Origin: Pannonibacter sp. XCT-53
GTDB taxonomy: Bacteria; Pseudomonadota; Alphaproteobacteria; Rhizobiales; Stappiaceae
Assembly: GCF_009915765.1 (NCBI RefSeq)
Contig: NZ_JAABLQ010000001.1
Coordinates: 1,116,001 to 1,180,000, forward strand
Length of the DNA: 64,000 bases
Direction: 5' to 3'
Below, piece after piece: positions 53,051 to 61,717 of this stretch. The translations under genes and the position numbers were made by a program. Numbering within the stretch: position 1 is the stretch's first letter; each line of letters opens with the position of its first letter. Under the pieces are notes generated by a model. It was not told the origin of the DNA. It worked only from the letters and a program-made list of their open reading frames with translations, and did not search any database.

Positions 53051-54979
53051 ATGGCGGCAGATCAGGAGCGGGCGCCGCAGGGCCGGGAGGGCGGCCGGGC
53101 CGCACAGCGGGCAATGTGGCGGGCGATGCGGCGCGGGCAGGGCATCGGCGGCCATCTGGTGGCCAATGTCGCCTCGCTGCGGCGACTGCCGCAACTGGTG
53201 GCCTCGCTGTGGGCCGCCGGTCCCGGGCTTGCGAGCGCCATTCTGGTCCTTCGCCTGATCCGGGCGCTGCAGCCGCCGGCCGTGCTCTATGTCGCCAAGC
53301 TGATCATCGACGAGATCGTGGCCCGCTCGGCCGCCGGCGCGGGCAGCTTTCAGCTGGCCGACCTGCAGCAGGGCGGGGCGCTGTCCCCGCTCGCCGGGCT
53401 GATCCTGCTCGAGTTTGCGCTGGTGGCAGGCGATGCGGTGCTGTCGCGCGTCGATCGGTTGCTCGAACAGATGCTGGGCGAGCGCCATGCCAACCGGCTC
53501 GGGGCCGCCCTCATCCGCCAGGCGGATGCGCTTGACCTGGCCCAGCTGGAGACGGGCGAGATCCAGGACCGGCTGCAGCGGGCGCGCAACCAGTCGGTCA
53601 TGGGCAACAGCCTGCTCGGCCAGATGCTGAACCAGGCCCAGGATGCGGTGACGCTGATTGCGCTGGTGGCGGGTGTGGCCGCCTTTGCCCCGGCGCTGGT
53701 GCTGCTGCTGGCCTTCGCGCTTCTGCCGTCGCTGCTGGGCGAGGCCTATTTCAATTCGCTGCGCTACGGGCTCGACAAGGAGGCGACGGCCCGGCGGCGC
53801 GAGATCGACTACATCCGCTATGTCGGGGCCAATGCCCGCACGGCCAAGGAAGTGAAGCTGTTCGGCCTCGGAGCCTATCTGGCCGGGCGGTTCACGACGC
53901 TGGCCGGCTCGTTGCATGTCGCCAGCATGGCACTCGCGCGCAAGCGGGCGCTCTGGGGGGCGCTGTTCGGCATCCTGAGCGCGCTGTCCTACTATGGTGC
54001 CTATGGCTACATCGCCTTCCGGGCGGTGCAGGGCGACATCTCGCTGGGCGAGCTGACCTTCCTCGCCGGAGCGCTCATGCGCCTCAACGCCCTGTTCGAG
54101 CGCATGATCCTCGGCCTGACGCAGATCGCCGACCGGGCGCTCTATCTGGAAGACCTCTATTCCTTCTTCGAGCTGGTGCCGGGCGTGACGGAGCCGGAAC
54201 GGCCGCTGCCGTTTCCCGAGCCGATCCGCCAGGGCATCGTGTTCGAGAACGTGGGCTTCCGCTATCCGGGCAAGGAGGGCTGGGTGCTGCGCAACCTCGA
54301 CCTGACGATCCGGCCGGGCGAGACCGTGGCGCTGGTCGGCGAGAACGGGGCCGGCAAGACCACCATCGTCAAGCTCATGTCGCGGCTCTACGATCCGACG
54401 GAAGGCCGGATCCTGATCGATGGCATCGACTGCCGGGCCTTCGCGCTCGCCGATCTGCGCCGGCACGTGGGCGTGATCTTCCAGGACTTCGTGAAGTACA
54501 ATTTTCCGGCCGCGGTCAACATCGGCGTCGGACGCATCGAGGCGGTTGCGGACCGGGAGAGGATGGACGCGGCCGCGGAGGCAAGCCTTGCGGCTGACGT
54601 GATCGCGCGGCTGCCGGCCGGCTACGATCAGGTGCTCGGCGACATGTTCACCTCCGGCGTCGAACTGTCCGGCGGGGAATGGCAGCGGATCGCGATCGCC
54701 CGGGCTTACTTCCGGGATGCGGCCCTGCTGATCCTGGACGAACCCACCGCAGCCCTCGATGCCCGGGCCGAAGCGGCGGTGTTTGCCCGTTTCCGCGATC
54801 TCAGCCGGGGGCGGACGGCGGTCTTCATCTCGCACCGGTTCGGCACCGTGCGCATGGCCGACCGGATCGTGGTGCTGGATCGCGGCGGCATCCTGGAAGC
54901 CGGCAGCCACGACGACCTGATGCGCCGCGATGGCCACTACGCCGCGCTGTTCCGGCTTCAGGCGGAAGCGTTCCAGTAG
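53051..54979 (+). CDS. ABC exporter, fused membrane and ATP-binding domains
   Basis: A 642-residue half-transporter: a transmembrane domain with about six helices (residues 40-370, e.g. LIALVAGVAAFAPALVLLLAFALLP) and a C-terminal ATPase with Walker A VGENGAGKTTIVKL, signature ELSGGEWQRIAIARA and Walker B LLILDEPTAALDARAE, then the H-loop in FISHRFG. It would work as a dimer exporting a lipid, peptide or drug; the substrate is unknown. The ATG at 53051 has AGGAGG 11 bases upstream. The open frame extends upstream without similarity. Confidence 0.87.
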   Translation: MAADQERAPQGREGGRAAQRAMWRAMRRGQGIGGHLVANVASLRRLPQLVASLWAAGPGLASAILVLRLIRALQPPAVLYVAKLIIDEIVARSAAGAGSFQLADLQQGGALSPLAGLILLEFALVAGDAVLSRVDRLLEQMLGERHANRLGAALIRQADALDLAQLETGEIQDRLQRARNQSVMGNSLLGQMLNQAQDAVTLIALVAGVAAFAPALVLLLAFALLPSLLGEAYFNSLRYGLDKEATARRREIDYIRYVGANARTAKEVKLFGLGAYLAGRFTTLAGSLHVASMALARKRALWGALFGILSALSYYGAYGYIAFRAVQGDISLGELTFLAGALMRLNALFERMILGLTQIADRALYLEDLYSFFELVPGVTEPERPLPFPEPIRQGIVFENVGFRYPGKEGWVLRNLDLTIRPGETVALVGENGAGKTTIVKLMSRLYDPTEGRILIDGIDCRAFALADLRRHVGVIFQDFVKYNFPAAVNIGVGRIEAVADRERMDAAAEASLAADVIARLPAGYDQVLGDMFTSGVELSGGEWQRIAIARAYFRDAALLILDEPTAALDARAEAAVFARFRDLSRGRTAVFISHRFGTVRMADRIVVLDRGGILEAGSHDDLMRRDGHYAALFRLQAEAFQ

Positions 54980-55006
54980 CGGCGCCGTTGCAGCCGACCG
55001 GCTGGC

Positions 55007-55279
55007 TCAGGCGGCCCTGACCGGCTCGGCCGGACCGGTGAACCGGACGCCGAGCTGGTCCGCCTTGCGCCAGACGATCTGCACCGGCCGGCGGATCTGA
55101 TCGGTGTCGACATAGAGCATGAATTCGTCCGGCACGTCATGGGTGCTCGGAACCTTCAGCAGCACGCCGCCCTCGGAGGAGTTGCGCAGCATGCAGTCAT
55201 AGACACGCATGCCGTTGCCGAACACGATCCGGCCAGCCTTGAGGACACGCATGCGGGGCGCGGCGCGGCGTTCGTCCAA
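55007..55279 (-). CDS. PilZ-domain protein
   Basis: A 90-residue single-domain PilZ protein, a cyclic di-GMP-binding module. The RxxxR motif is in ERRAAPRMR at the N terminus, and the second motif is RNSSEGGVLL. It ends with VQIVWRKADQLGVRFTG. The start is a TTG at 55279, backed by GGAG at the proper distance and by the position of the RxxxR motif; the first ATG (55252) would cut that motif. Convergent with the ABC exporter gene. Confidence 0.88.
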   Translation of the reverse strand: MDERRAAPRMRVLKAGRIVFGNGMRVYDCMLRNSSEGGVLLKVPSTHDVPDEFMLYVDTDQIRRPVQIVWRKADQLGVRFTGPAEPVRAA

Positions 55280-55412
55280 GATCGCCTCCAGGAGTGTCTG
55301 AAAACTGGCCTGATGGTATCGGTGGCCCGTGAATCAAGTCTTGCGGCAATCCTCCAAAGTCGACCACAACTGGGTTAACGCGGCGACGCGATGCCGCGAG
55401 GGAGACCCTGGA

Positions 55413-55991
55413 ATGCTGTATCTGATCCTCGGGATCGCGCTGTTCTTCGGCGCACACACTCTCACCATGCTGCGCGAGCTGCGCGCAGGCCTGCAGGAGC
55501 GGCTGGGAAGCGGCGGCTACAAGGGCCTCTACAGCCTCGTTTCCGCCCTCGGCCTCGGGCTGATGATCTATGGCTACGGCCTCGCCCGTTTCGAGGGCGC
55601 GCCGCAGATCTACGAGCCGCCGGTGGGGCTCAAGCATGTGGCCTTCCTGCTGCTGCTGCCGGTGTTCGTGTTCCTGATCGCCGCCTATGTTCCCGGCCGT
55701 ATCAAGCGGGCGCTGAAGCACCCGATGCTGGTGGCCGTGAAGCTGTGGGCGCTTGCCCATCTGCTGGCCAATGGCGACCTTGCCTCGGTCCTGCTGTTCG
55801 GGTCCTTCCTGGTCTGGGCGGTCGTCGACCGGATCTCGATCAAGCGGCGCGTGCCGGTGGCCGCCGGTGGTCCGCCGCAGATCGACGTCGGCCCGGCCGG
55901 TGACGTGGTGGCGCTGGTGGGCGGCCTCGCGCTCTACGGGCTCTTCGTCTGGAAGCTGCACGAATGGCTGGTCGGCGTCGCGCCGATGTAG
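55413..55991 (+). CDS. NnrU-family membrane protein
   Basis: A 192-residue inner-membrane protein with about five to six hydrophobic segments. The family blocks LYLILGIALFFGAHTLTMLR, GYKGLYSLVSALGLGLMIYGYG and KLWALAHLLANGDLASVLLFG, with conserved histidines in membrane helices, fit NnrU, a relative of the NnrS/NnrU nitric-oxide-response proteins. No denitrification genes are nearby, so its role here is open. The ATG at 55413 follows GAGGGAGA. Confidence 0.87.
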   Translation: MLYLILGIALFFGAHTLTMLRELRAGLQERLGSGGYKGLYSLVSALGLGLMIYGYGLARFEGAPQIYEPPVGLKHVAFLLLLPVFVFLIAAYVPGRIKRALKHPMLVAVKLWALAHLLANGDLASVLLFGSFLVWAVVDRISIKRRVPVAAGGPPQIDVGPAGDVVALVGGLALYGLFVWKLHEWLVGVAPM

Positions 55992-56296
55992 GCCGGAGAG
56001 CGCCGGCGCAGCGACTGGCGCAGTCGCTGGCGGCGTTGCTGGCGGCGCGATGGGGGGAGGGCTCGGCGGTCGCGGTACGCCCGCCGCCGCAGCGCTCCTC
56101 GCAAGGCTGTGATGGGCGATTCTGCCGCCAAAGCGCGGTCCGGCCGCGCGGCTGCCTCACTTCAGCCATCAAGTGCTTGAAAACAGCGCGAGACGGGCGT
56201 TTGCCACGACGGGGGTGACACTGTAATGTGGCGCCGCGCCGCGTGGGCCCCGTCCGCGTCCGCGCCGCTTTGTCTGTATGCAGGAACCTGGCACGC
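55992..56296. other. Intergenic region with hairpin and promoter
   Basis: Just after the NnrU gene, CAGCGACT (56009-56016) pairs with AGTCGCTG (56022-56029) around loop GGCGC, a possible transcript end without T tract. Further on lies the promoter noted at 56201-56229. No gene is supported. Confidence 0.55.
56201..56229 (+). promoter_or_regulatory. Sigma-70-like promoter for the YfgM-bamB-der unit
   Basis: TTGCCA (56201-56206), a 17-bp spacer, and TAATGT (56224-56229), about 70 bp before the first gene. Spacing is ideal and both boxes are near consensus. Confidence 0.5.
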
Positions 56297-56977
56297 ATGT
56301 CCGATATTTTCCGCGAAGTCGACGAGGATATCCGTCACGAAAAGTACCGTCGCCTTTGGGACAGGTTCGGCGTCTACGTCATCATCCTTGCCGTGCTGGT
56401 GGTGGTCGGAACGGCCGGGTACCGCGGCTGGCTCTACTGGGAAGGGCAGCAGGCGCAGAAGGCCGGTGACACGTTCATGGCTGCCGTGCGCGCCGCTGAT
56501 GCCGGCAATTCGGCAGAGGCCCAGACCCTGTTCGAGAGCCTCGCGCAGTCGACCGGCGGCTATCCGGTGCTGGCGCGGATGCGCGCGGCCACCGACCTGG
56601 CGCGCCAGGGCAACGAGGCCGAGGCCCTGGCCCGCTTCGACGCGATTGCCGCCGATTCGTCGGCCGACCCGCTGCTGCGCGGCCTGGCCGCGATCCGGGC
56701 CGGCTATATTGCCCTCGACAGCGCCGACTATGCGACCGTTGCCGGCCGGCTCCAGCCGCTGGCGGCCAATGACAATCCCTGGCGGTTCGCGGCGCGCGAG
56801 ATCCTCGCCTTCAGCGCCTGGAAACAGGGTGACCTGACGGCGGCCCAGTCCTGGGTCGACCAGATCGCCGGCGACGCCGCCGCCCCGCGCGACATTGCCG
56901 GCCGCGTCGGCCTTCTCAACGACCTGATCCGTGCCGCCACCGGCAAGGCGCCGGCCGCTGCGGGAGTGAGCAACTGA
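56297..56977 (+). CDS. YfgM-like tetratricopeptide-containing membrane protein
   Basis: A 226-residue protein anchored by one N-terminal membrane helix (VYVIILAVLVVVGTAGYRGWLYW, residues 26-48 approx.) after a charged cytoplasmic start (SDIFREVDEDIRHEKYRRLW). The periplasmic part has TPR-like helices (GDTFMAAVRAADAGN, AGYIALDSADYATVAGRL). In E. coli YfgM sits beside bamB and acts with the SecYEG translocon and periplasmic chaperones. Here too it directly precedes bamB, with a 1-bp TGATG overlap. Confidence 0.87.
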   Translation: MSDIFREVDEDIRHEKYRRLWDRFGVYVIILAVLVVVGTAGYRGWLYWEGQQAQKAGDTFMAAVRAADAGNSAEAQTLFESLAQSTGGYPVLARMRAATDLARQGNEAEALARFDAIAADSSADPLLRGLAAIRAGYIALDSADYATVAGRLQPLAANDNPWRFAAREILAFSAWKQGDLTAAQSWVDQIAGDAAAPRDIAGRVGLLNDLIRAATGKAPAAAGVSN

Positions 56978-58329
56978 TGCCGCTGAAGACCTCCTCTCGA
57001 CTGCGCGCTCTTGCCGGGCTGGCCACGCTGATGGTCGTCCTGCAGGGCTGCAGCTCCGTGTCGGAATACACCGACGCGATCAATCCCTTCGCCGAGCGCG
57101 AGAAGATCCTGCCCGGCGACCGGCAGCCGGTCTTTGCCGATGCCGATCCGCTGGCCAGCGCGGCCGGCAAGGCGGCCAGCATCGGTTCGGCCACCGGTGG
57201 CCAGAACTGGCCGCAGGCCGGTGGCCCGGAAAACAACGATGCCGGCAACATCGCCGTCTCGGTGAGCGGCCAGCGCGTCTGGCGCGCCTCGATCGGCAGC
57301 TCCGGCGGCGGGCTGACAGCCTCGGGCCTGCGTGCCGCTGCCCGTCCGGTGTCCGACGGCGGACGCATCTTCGTCTACAAGCCCTCGGGCGAGGTGATGG
57401 CCTTCACGACCGGCGGCGCCCGGGCCTGGACCCGCGACCTGCGCCCCGAAGGCGAGGATGACGTGGCCTCGGGCGGCGGTGTCGCCGTGGCCAACGGCCG
57501 CGTCTTCGCCGCCACCGGCTACCGCAAGTTTGCCGCGCTCGATGCCGGGTCCGGTCAGGTCCTGTGGACCATCGACCTCAGCACGCCGGCGCGCGGCGCT
57601 CCGGCCGTCGGCAACGGCTATGTCTTCGTCGTGACCCAGAACAACGAGGTCTACGCGATCAAGCAGGAAGACGGGTCGGTCGTCTGGACCTATTCGGGCA
57701 TCGAGGAATCCGCCGGCCTCCTGTCCGCCTCTGCGCCGGCTGTGGTCGGCGGCACGGTCGTGGTGCCGTTCTCCTCCGGCGAGATCATGGCCATCGACAT
57801 CAAGAAGGGCGAGCCGATCTGGGCCGAGGGCGTTGCCCGCGCGTTCCGTACCCTCGCGCTCTCGACGCTGGCCGACGTGTCGGCCAGCCCGGTGGTGGCC
57901 GGCGGCACCGTGTTCGCCACGGGCGTGGCCGGGCGCACCATCGCCGCCTCGCTCAAGACCGGCCAGATCGAATGGCAGCAGGACATCGGCAGCGTGCACA
58001 CGCCGGTCGTCTCCGGCTCGGCCGTGTTCATGGTGACGCTGGATGACCGCATGGTCGCGCTCGACCGCAAGACCGGCCAGCCGCTGTGGCGCGCCGACCT
58101 GCCGCAGCTCGAGAACAAGAAGAAGCGCCGCAACTGGGCCGGTCCGGTGCTGGCAAACGGCACTCTTGTCGCTTTCTCGAACGACGGACGCATCGCGCTG
58201 GTTGACGCCACGTCCGGAAACGTGCAGAGCGTGAGGGATGTCCAGACCAATGTGTTCGTGACGCCGATCGTGGCCGGTGGCCGTGTGATCGTGCTTGAAG
58301 GCGACAACGGTCTGGCGGCCTTCAACTGA
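56977..58329 (+). CDS. bamB: Outer-membrane protein assembly factor BamB
   Basis: A 450-residue lipoprotein with a PQQ-like eight-bladed propeller. The lipobox LQGC puts the lipidated cysteine at residue 25. Repeats such as [26 protein letters not shown] and GQPLWRADL mark propeller blades. It belongs to the Bam complex that inserts beta-barrel proteins in the outer membrane. Translationally coupled to the YfgM-like gene and followed by der, an order shared with many proteobacteria. Confidence 0.93.
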   Translation: MPLKTSSRLRALAGLATLMVVLQGCSSVSEYTDAINPFAEREKILPGDRQPVFADADPLASAAGKAASIGSATGGQNWPQAGGPENNDAGNIAVSVSGQRVWRASIGSSGGGLTASGLRAAARPVSDGGRIFVYKPSGEVMAFTTGGARAWTRDLRPEGEDDVASGGGVAVANGRVFAATGYRKFAALDAGSGQVLWTIDLSTPARGAPAVGNGYVFVVTQNNEVYAIKQEDGSVVWTYSGIEESAGLLSASAPAVVGGTVVVPFSSGEIMAIDIKKGEPIWAEGVARAFRTLALSTLADVSASPVVAGGTVFATGVAGRTIAASLKTGQIEWQQDIGSVHTPVVSGSAVFMVTLDDRMVALDRKTGQPLWRADLPQLENKKKRRNWAGPVLANGTLVAFSNDGRIALVDATSGNVQSVRDVQTNVFVTPIVAGGRVIVLEGDNGLAAFN

Positions 58330-58376
58330 GACAGAACGGGGATGGCCGGTGCGCCGGCCCCTCGAGGAGATGCAAA

Positions 58377-59798
58377 TTGGGTGCGACCGTCGCCATCATC
58401 GGCCGGCCGAACGTGGGCAAGTCGACGCTGTTCAACCGGCTCGTGGGCAAGCGCCTGGCGCTTGTCGACGACACGCCCGGCGTGACGCGTGACCGGCGCC
58501 CTGGCGAGGCACGCCTCGGCGACCTGCGCTTCACCGTGATCGACACGGCCGGGCTGGAAGACGCCGAGGCCACCAGCCTCGAAGGCCGCATGCGGGCGCA
58601 GACGGAAGAGGCCATCGTCGAATCCGACGTGGTGCTGTTCGTCATTGACGCCCGCGCCGGCGTCACGCCGCTTGATGCCTATTTCGCCGACGTGGTGCGC
58701 AAGTCCGACAAGCCGGTCATCCTGCTGGCCAACAAGGCCGAGGGCCGGGCCGGCGAGGGCGGGCTCTACGAGGCCTTCGCGCTCGGGCTCGGCGAGCCGG
58801 TGGCGATTTCCGCCGAACATGGCGAGGGGCTGGCCGGTCTCTATTCGGCGCTGCTGCCCTTCGTGGAGCAGGTGGAGGAAGACGAGCAGGCGGCCGCCGA
58901 CGAGGCCCGCTTTGCCATCGAGCTGGACGAGGACGGTCAGGATCTCGTGCCCGAGATCGCCGCCGGCACGGCCGAGCGCCCGCTCCGGGTGGCGATCGTC
59001 GGCCGGCCGAACGCCGGCAAGTCGACGCTCATCAACCGGATGCTCGGCGAGGAGCGCATGCTGACCGGTCCCGAGGCCGGCATCACGCGCGATTCCATCT
59101 CCGTCGACTGGCTGTGGCGGGACCGGCATGTGAAGCTGTTCGACACGGCCGGCATCCGCCGCAAGGCGCGCGTGCAGGAGAAGCTCGAGAAGCTGTCGGT
59201 TGCCGACGCGCTGCGCGCCATCAAGTTTGCCGAAGTGGTCGTCGTGGCCCTCGATGCCACCAATTCCTTCGAGAAGCAGGACCTGCAGATCATCGAGCTT
59301 TGCGCGCGCGAGGGCCGGGCGCTGGTGATCGCCATCAACAAGTGGGATCTGATCGAGGACCGCGAGGCCGCCTGGCAGGCCATCCGCGACGCCCAGGACC
59401 GCTATCTCAACCAGATCCGCGGCGTGGCCATCTGCACGCTGTCCGGCCTGCAGGGCCAGGGCATCGACCGGCTGATGGAAGCGGTGTTCGGGGCCTATGA
59501 CGTCTGGAACACGCGCATCTCGACCGCGCGGCTCAACCGCTGGCTCACCGGCATCCTCGCCCATCATCCGCCTCCGGCGGTGCAGGGCCGGCGGGTGAAG
59601 CTGCGCTACATGACGCAGGCCAAGACGCGTCCGCCGCATTTCTTCGTCTTCTGCTCGCGGCCGGAAGAACTGCCCGAAAGCTACACCCGGTATCTCGTGA
59701 ACAATCTGCGCGAGAAGTTCGAGATGCCGGGGACCCCCATCCGCCTGTCCTACCGCAAGGGCGACAACCCCTTCGCGGGCAAGGCCAAGCAGCGCTGA
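58377..59798 (+). CDS. der: Ribosome-assembly GTPase Der (EngA)
   Basis: A 473-residue protein with two tandem GTPase domains needed for 50S ribosome assembly. First domain: [27 protein letters not shown], and NKAE where NKxD is usual. Second: [30 protein letters not shown]. The C-terminal KH-like domain ends [16 protein letters not shown] ([15 protein letters not shown]). The start is TTG at 58377, with GAGGAG seven bases upstream; the nearby ATG at 58370 is in another frame. It lies 47 bp after bamB. Confidence 0.95.
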   Translation: MGATVAIIGRPNVGKSTLFNRLVGKRLALVDDTPGVTRDRRPGEARLGDLRFTVIDTAGLEDAEATSLEGRMRAQTEEAIVESDVVLFVIDARAGVTPLDAYFADVVRKSDKPVILLANKAEGRAGEGGLYEAFALGLGEPVAISAEHGEGLAGLYSALLPFVEQVEEDEQAAADEARFAIELDEDGQDLVPEIAAGTAERPLRVAIVGRPNAGKSTLINRMLGEERMLTGPEAGITRDSISVDWLWRDRHVKLFDTAGIRRKARVQEKLEKLSVADALRAIKFAEVVVVALDATNSFEKQDLQIIELCAREGRALVIAINKWDLIEDREAAWQAIRDAQDRYLNQIRGVAICTLSGLQGQGIDRLMEAVFGAYDVWNTRISTARLNRWLTGILAHHPPPAVQGRRVKLRYMTQAKTRPPHFFVFCSRPEELPESYTRYLVNNLREKFEMPGTPIRLSYRKGDNPFAGKAKQR

Positions 59799-59889
59799 GC
59801 CCCCGTGCGGGCGGCCGACGGTCGCCCGCGTCTGCGCGGCCAGCGGCCACGCCCTCCCATCCCTGTGTTGCCTTCCGCCGGAGTTTGCC

Positions 59890-60681
59890 ATGATCCAGGA
59901 CCGTCTGGCCTTTGCCCTTGATCTTGCCGAGCGCGCCGGGGCGCTTGGCCTCGACTATTTCCGCCGTCTCGAGACGCTGACGGTCACGGCCAAGGGGCAT
60001 CAGGACCTCGTGTCGGAGGCGGACCGGGACGTGGAGACGCTGGTGCGGGACGCGCTGGCCGACCGGTTCCCGCAGGACGGCATCGTGGGCGAGGAACACG
60101 GGCGCCTGGCCGGCAGTTCCGGGTTCACCTGGGTCATCGATCCGATCGACGGCACGGCCAATTTCGTCGCCGGCATCCCGCAGTGGTGCGTGGTCATTTC
60201 CTGCGTCCACGAGGGCCGGACGGTGATCGGCATCACCTATGATCCGCTGGCGCGCGAGATGTTCCATGCGGTGCGGGGCGGTGGTGCCTTCGTGAACGGG
60301 CGTCCGATGCGGGTCTCGTCGAGCGACAGCCTCGGACGCGGATCGGTCGGTGTCGGCTTCAGCGGACGCACCAAGGCCTGCGGCGCAGTGCAGGTGATCG
60401 ACGCGCTGGTGGACCGGGGCGGCGTCTTCTTCCGCAATGCCTCGGGCGGCCTAATGCTGGCCTATACGGCGTCCGGCCGTCTGATCGCCTACTGCGAGGC
60501 GCACATGCACGCCTGGGACTGCCTGGCGGGCCTGCTGATGATCGAGGAGGCCGGCGGTTTTGTCCCGGCTTTCGACGCCGAGGCCGCGCTCACGGCGGGC
60601 GTGCGCGTCATCGCCGGCGCGCGGGGCATCGAGGCGGATCTCACCGCGATCTGTGACGCGTCATTCCCGAAGGTTGCCTGA
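59890..60681 (+). CDS. Inositol-monophosphatase-family phosphatase
   Basis: A 263-residue Mg-dependent phosphatase. Motifs: DLVSEADRDVE, IVGEEHG, the metal-binding WVIDPIDGTANFVAGIPQW, and the second metal motif HMHAWDCLAGLLMIEEAGG. Substrates in this family include inositol phosphates, histidinol phosphate and adenosine bisphosphate; the sequence does not decide between them. It lies 91 bp after der and may be read from its own promoter. A terminator lies 220 bp downstream. Confidence 0.88.
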   Translation: MIQDRLAFALDLAERAGALGLDYFRRLETLTVTAKGHQDLVSEADRDVETLVRDALADRFPQDGIVGEEHGRLAGSSGFTWVIDPIDGTANFVAGIPQWCVVISCVHEGRTVIGITYDPLAREMFHAVRGGGAFVNGRPMRVSSSDSLGRGSVGVGFSGRTKACGAVQVIDALVDRGGVFFRNASGGLMLAYTASGRLIAYCEAHMHAWDCLAGLLMIEEAGGFVPAFDAEAALTAGVRVIAGARGIEADLTAICDASFPKVA

Positions 60682-60901
60682 GGCACCCGAACAAGACCGT
60701 GGCGTCTGCCGCGGCTGAGCTGGATGACCGGCCTCGACCTCGCCGAAGTCACGCCGGCCCAGCAGAGCGTCGGGCCGGGACCGGTGGGTCGTGGCCTCTA
60801 TCTTTCAAGGAGTTACCGAGGAGAGACTTCGGCTCTCCGGTCCCGGGTCTCCGCTTCGCTCTCGCCCGTGATGACCAAGAAGGGCCTTGTCGGCACCTGG
60901 A
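60682..60901 (+). other. Leader-like noncoding segment ahead of a terminator (possible 3' UTR or sRNA)
   Basis: About 220 bp separate the phosphatase stop from the terminator at 60902. The segment contains GGAGAG-ACTTCGG-CTCTCC (near 60821-60839), a stable small hairpin, and a GGAGTTACC-type site near 60810. No convincing protein is encoded. It could be a long 3' untranslated region or a small RNA ending at the terminator. Confidence 0.35.
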
Positions 60902-60927
60902 GCCGGGGCGTCTGCCCCGGCTTTTTT
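60902..60927 (+). terminator. Rho-independent terminator
   Basis: GCCGGGGC (60902-60909), loop GTCT, GCCCCGGC (60914-60921), then six T (60922-60927). A textbook terminator for plus-strand transcription from the phosphatase gene or an intervening small RNA, just before the convergent SDR gene. Confidence 0.9.
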
Positions 60928-60950
60928 GTTGGCCCTGCGCAGGCGCCGCG

Positions 60951-61697
60951 TCAGACGACCAGCGGTTCGTAGTCCTTGAAGCTGTCCGACGGGCGATCAT
61001 AGAGGCGGCCGGTGTCGGTGAAGTCGGGACGCAGCAGGCGGATGATCTGCGGCGCCACCTCTGCCGGATGCGGCAGGGTCTCCGGGTCTTCGCCCGGCAT
61101 GGCCTTGGCCCGCATGGCGGTGCGCATGGCGCCCGGGTTCAGCAGGTTGGCACAGACGCCCATCGACCGGGTTTCAGCCGCATAGGTGCGCACAAGCGCC
61201 TCAAGTGCGGCCTTGGAGGCCGAGTAGGGGCCCCAGAAGGCCTTGCACTTGTGGGCGGCACTGGAGGTGAGGAACACGGCGCGGCCCGCATCCGACTGGC
61301 GCAGCAGCGGATCAAGCGAACGGATCAGGCGCCAGTTGGCGGTGACGTTCAGCGCCATGACCTTGTCCCAGGTCTTGATGTCGACGTGGCCGAGGGGGGA
61401 CAGGCCGCCGAGCATGCCGGCGTTGCCGACCAGCATGTCGAGCTTGCCCCAGCGCTCGTAGATCGCGGCGCCGAGCCGGTCGAGCCCGTCGTAGTCGGTC
61501 AGGTCGAGCGGCACCAGCGTGGCGCTGCCGCCGGCCGCCTTGATCTCGTCGTCCAGATCCTCGAGCCCGCCAACGGTGCGGGCGACGGCAATCACGTGCA
61601 CGCCTTCGGCCGCAAGCGCCCGCGACAGGAAATAGCCGATGCCACGCGAGGCGCCGGTAACGACGGCCACGCGGCCCTGAAGTGAAGTCTCGGTCAT
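60951..61697 (-). CDS. Short-chain dehydrogenase/reductase
   Basis: A 248-residue classical SDR: cofactor motif VTGASRGIGYFLSRAL, NAG in MLVGNAGMLGG, and the active-site Tyr and Lys in GPYSASKAALEAL with an upstream TSSAA serine. Small acidic residues after beta-2 are absent (VARTVGG), suggesting NADP use. The substrate is unknown. The ATG at 61697 lies 20 bp after purF; a GTG at 61721 overlapping the purF stop is an alternative. Placed after purF, as in related alphaproteobacteria. Confidence 0.88.
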   Translation of the reverse strand: MTETSLQGRVAVVTGASRGIGYFLSRALAAEGVHVIAVARTVGGLEDLDDEIKAAGGSATLVPLDLTDYDGLDRLGAAIYERWGKLDMLVGNAGMLGGLSPLGHVDIKTWDKVMALNVTANWRLIRSLDPLLRQSDAGRAVFLTSSAAHKCKAFWGPYSASKAALEALVRTYAAETRSMGVCANLLNPGAMRTAMRAKAMPGEDPETLPHPAEVAPQIIRLLRPDFTDTGRLYDRPSDSFKDYEPLVV

Positions 61698-61717
61698 GGT
61701 CTTCTGTCTCTGACGGA

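Noticed and set aside
51881..54937. 1018-codon minus-strand frame extending from the DUF3857 fragment through the ABC exporter gene
   Set aside because: The upstream two thirds are the antisense of the exporter; the signal peptide and family start of the real protein lie at 52708.
58370..58376. ATG at 58370 as the start of der
   Set aside because: It is in a different reading frame; the TTG at 58377 has the ribosome site and gives the conserved N terminus.
60724..60972. 82-codon plus-strand frame running through the terminator
   Set aside because: It would be translated across a strong Rho-independent terminator and shows no protein features.
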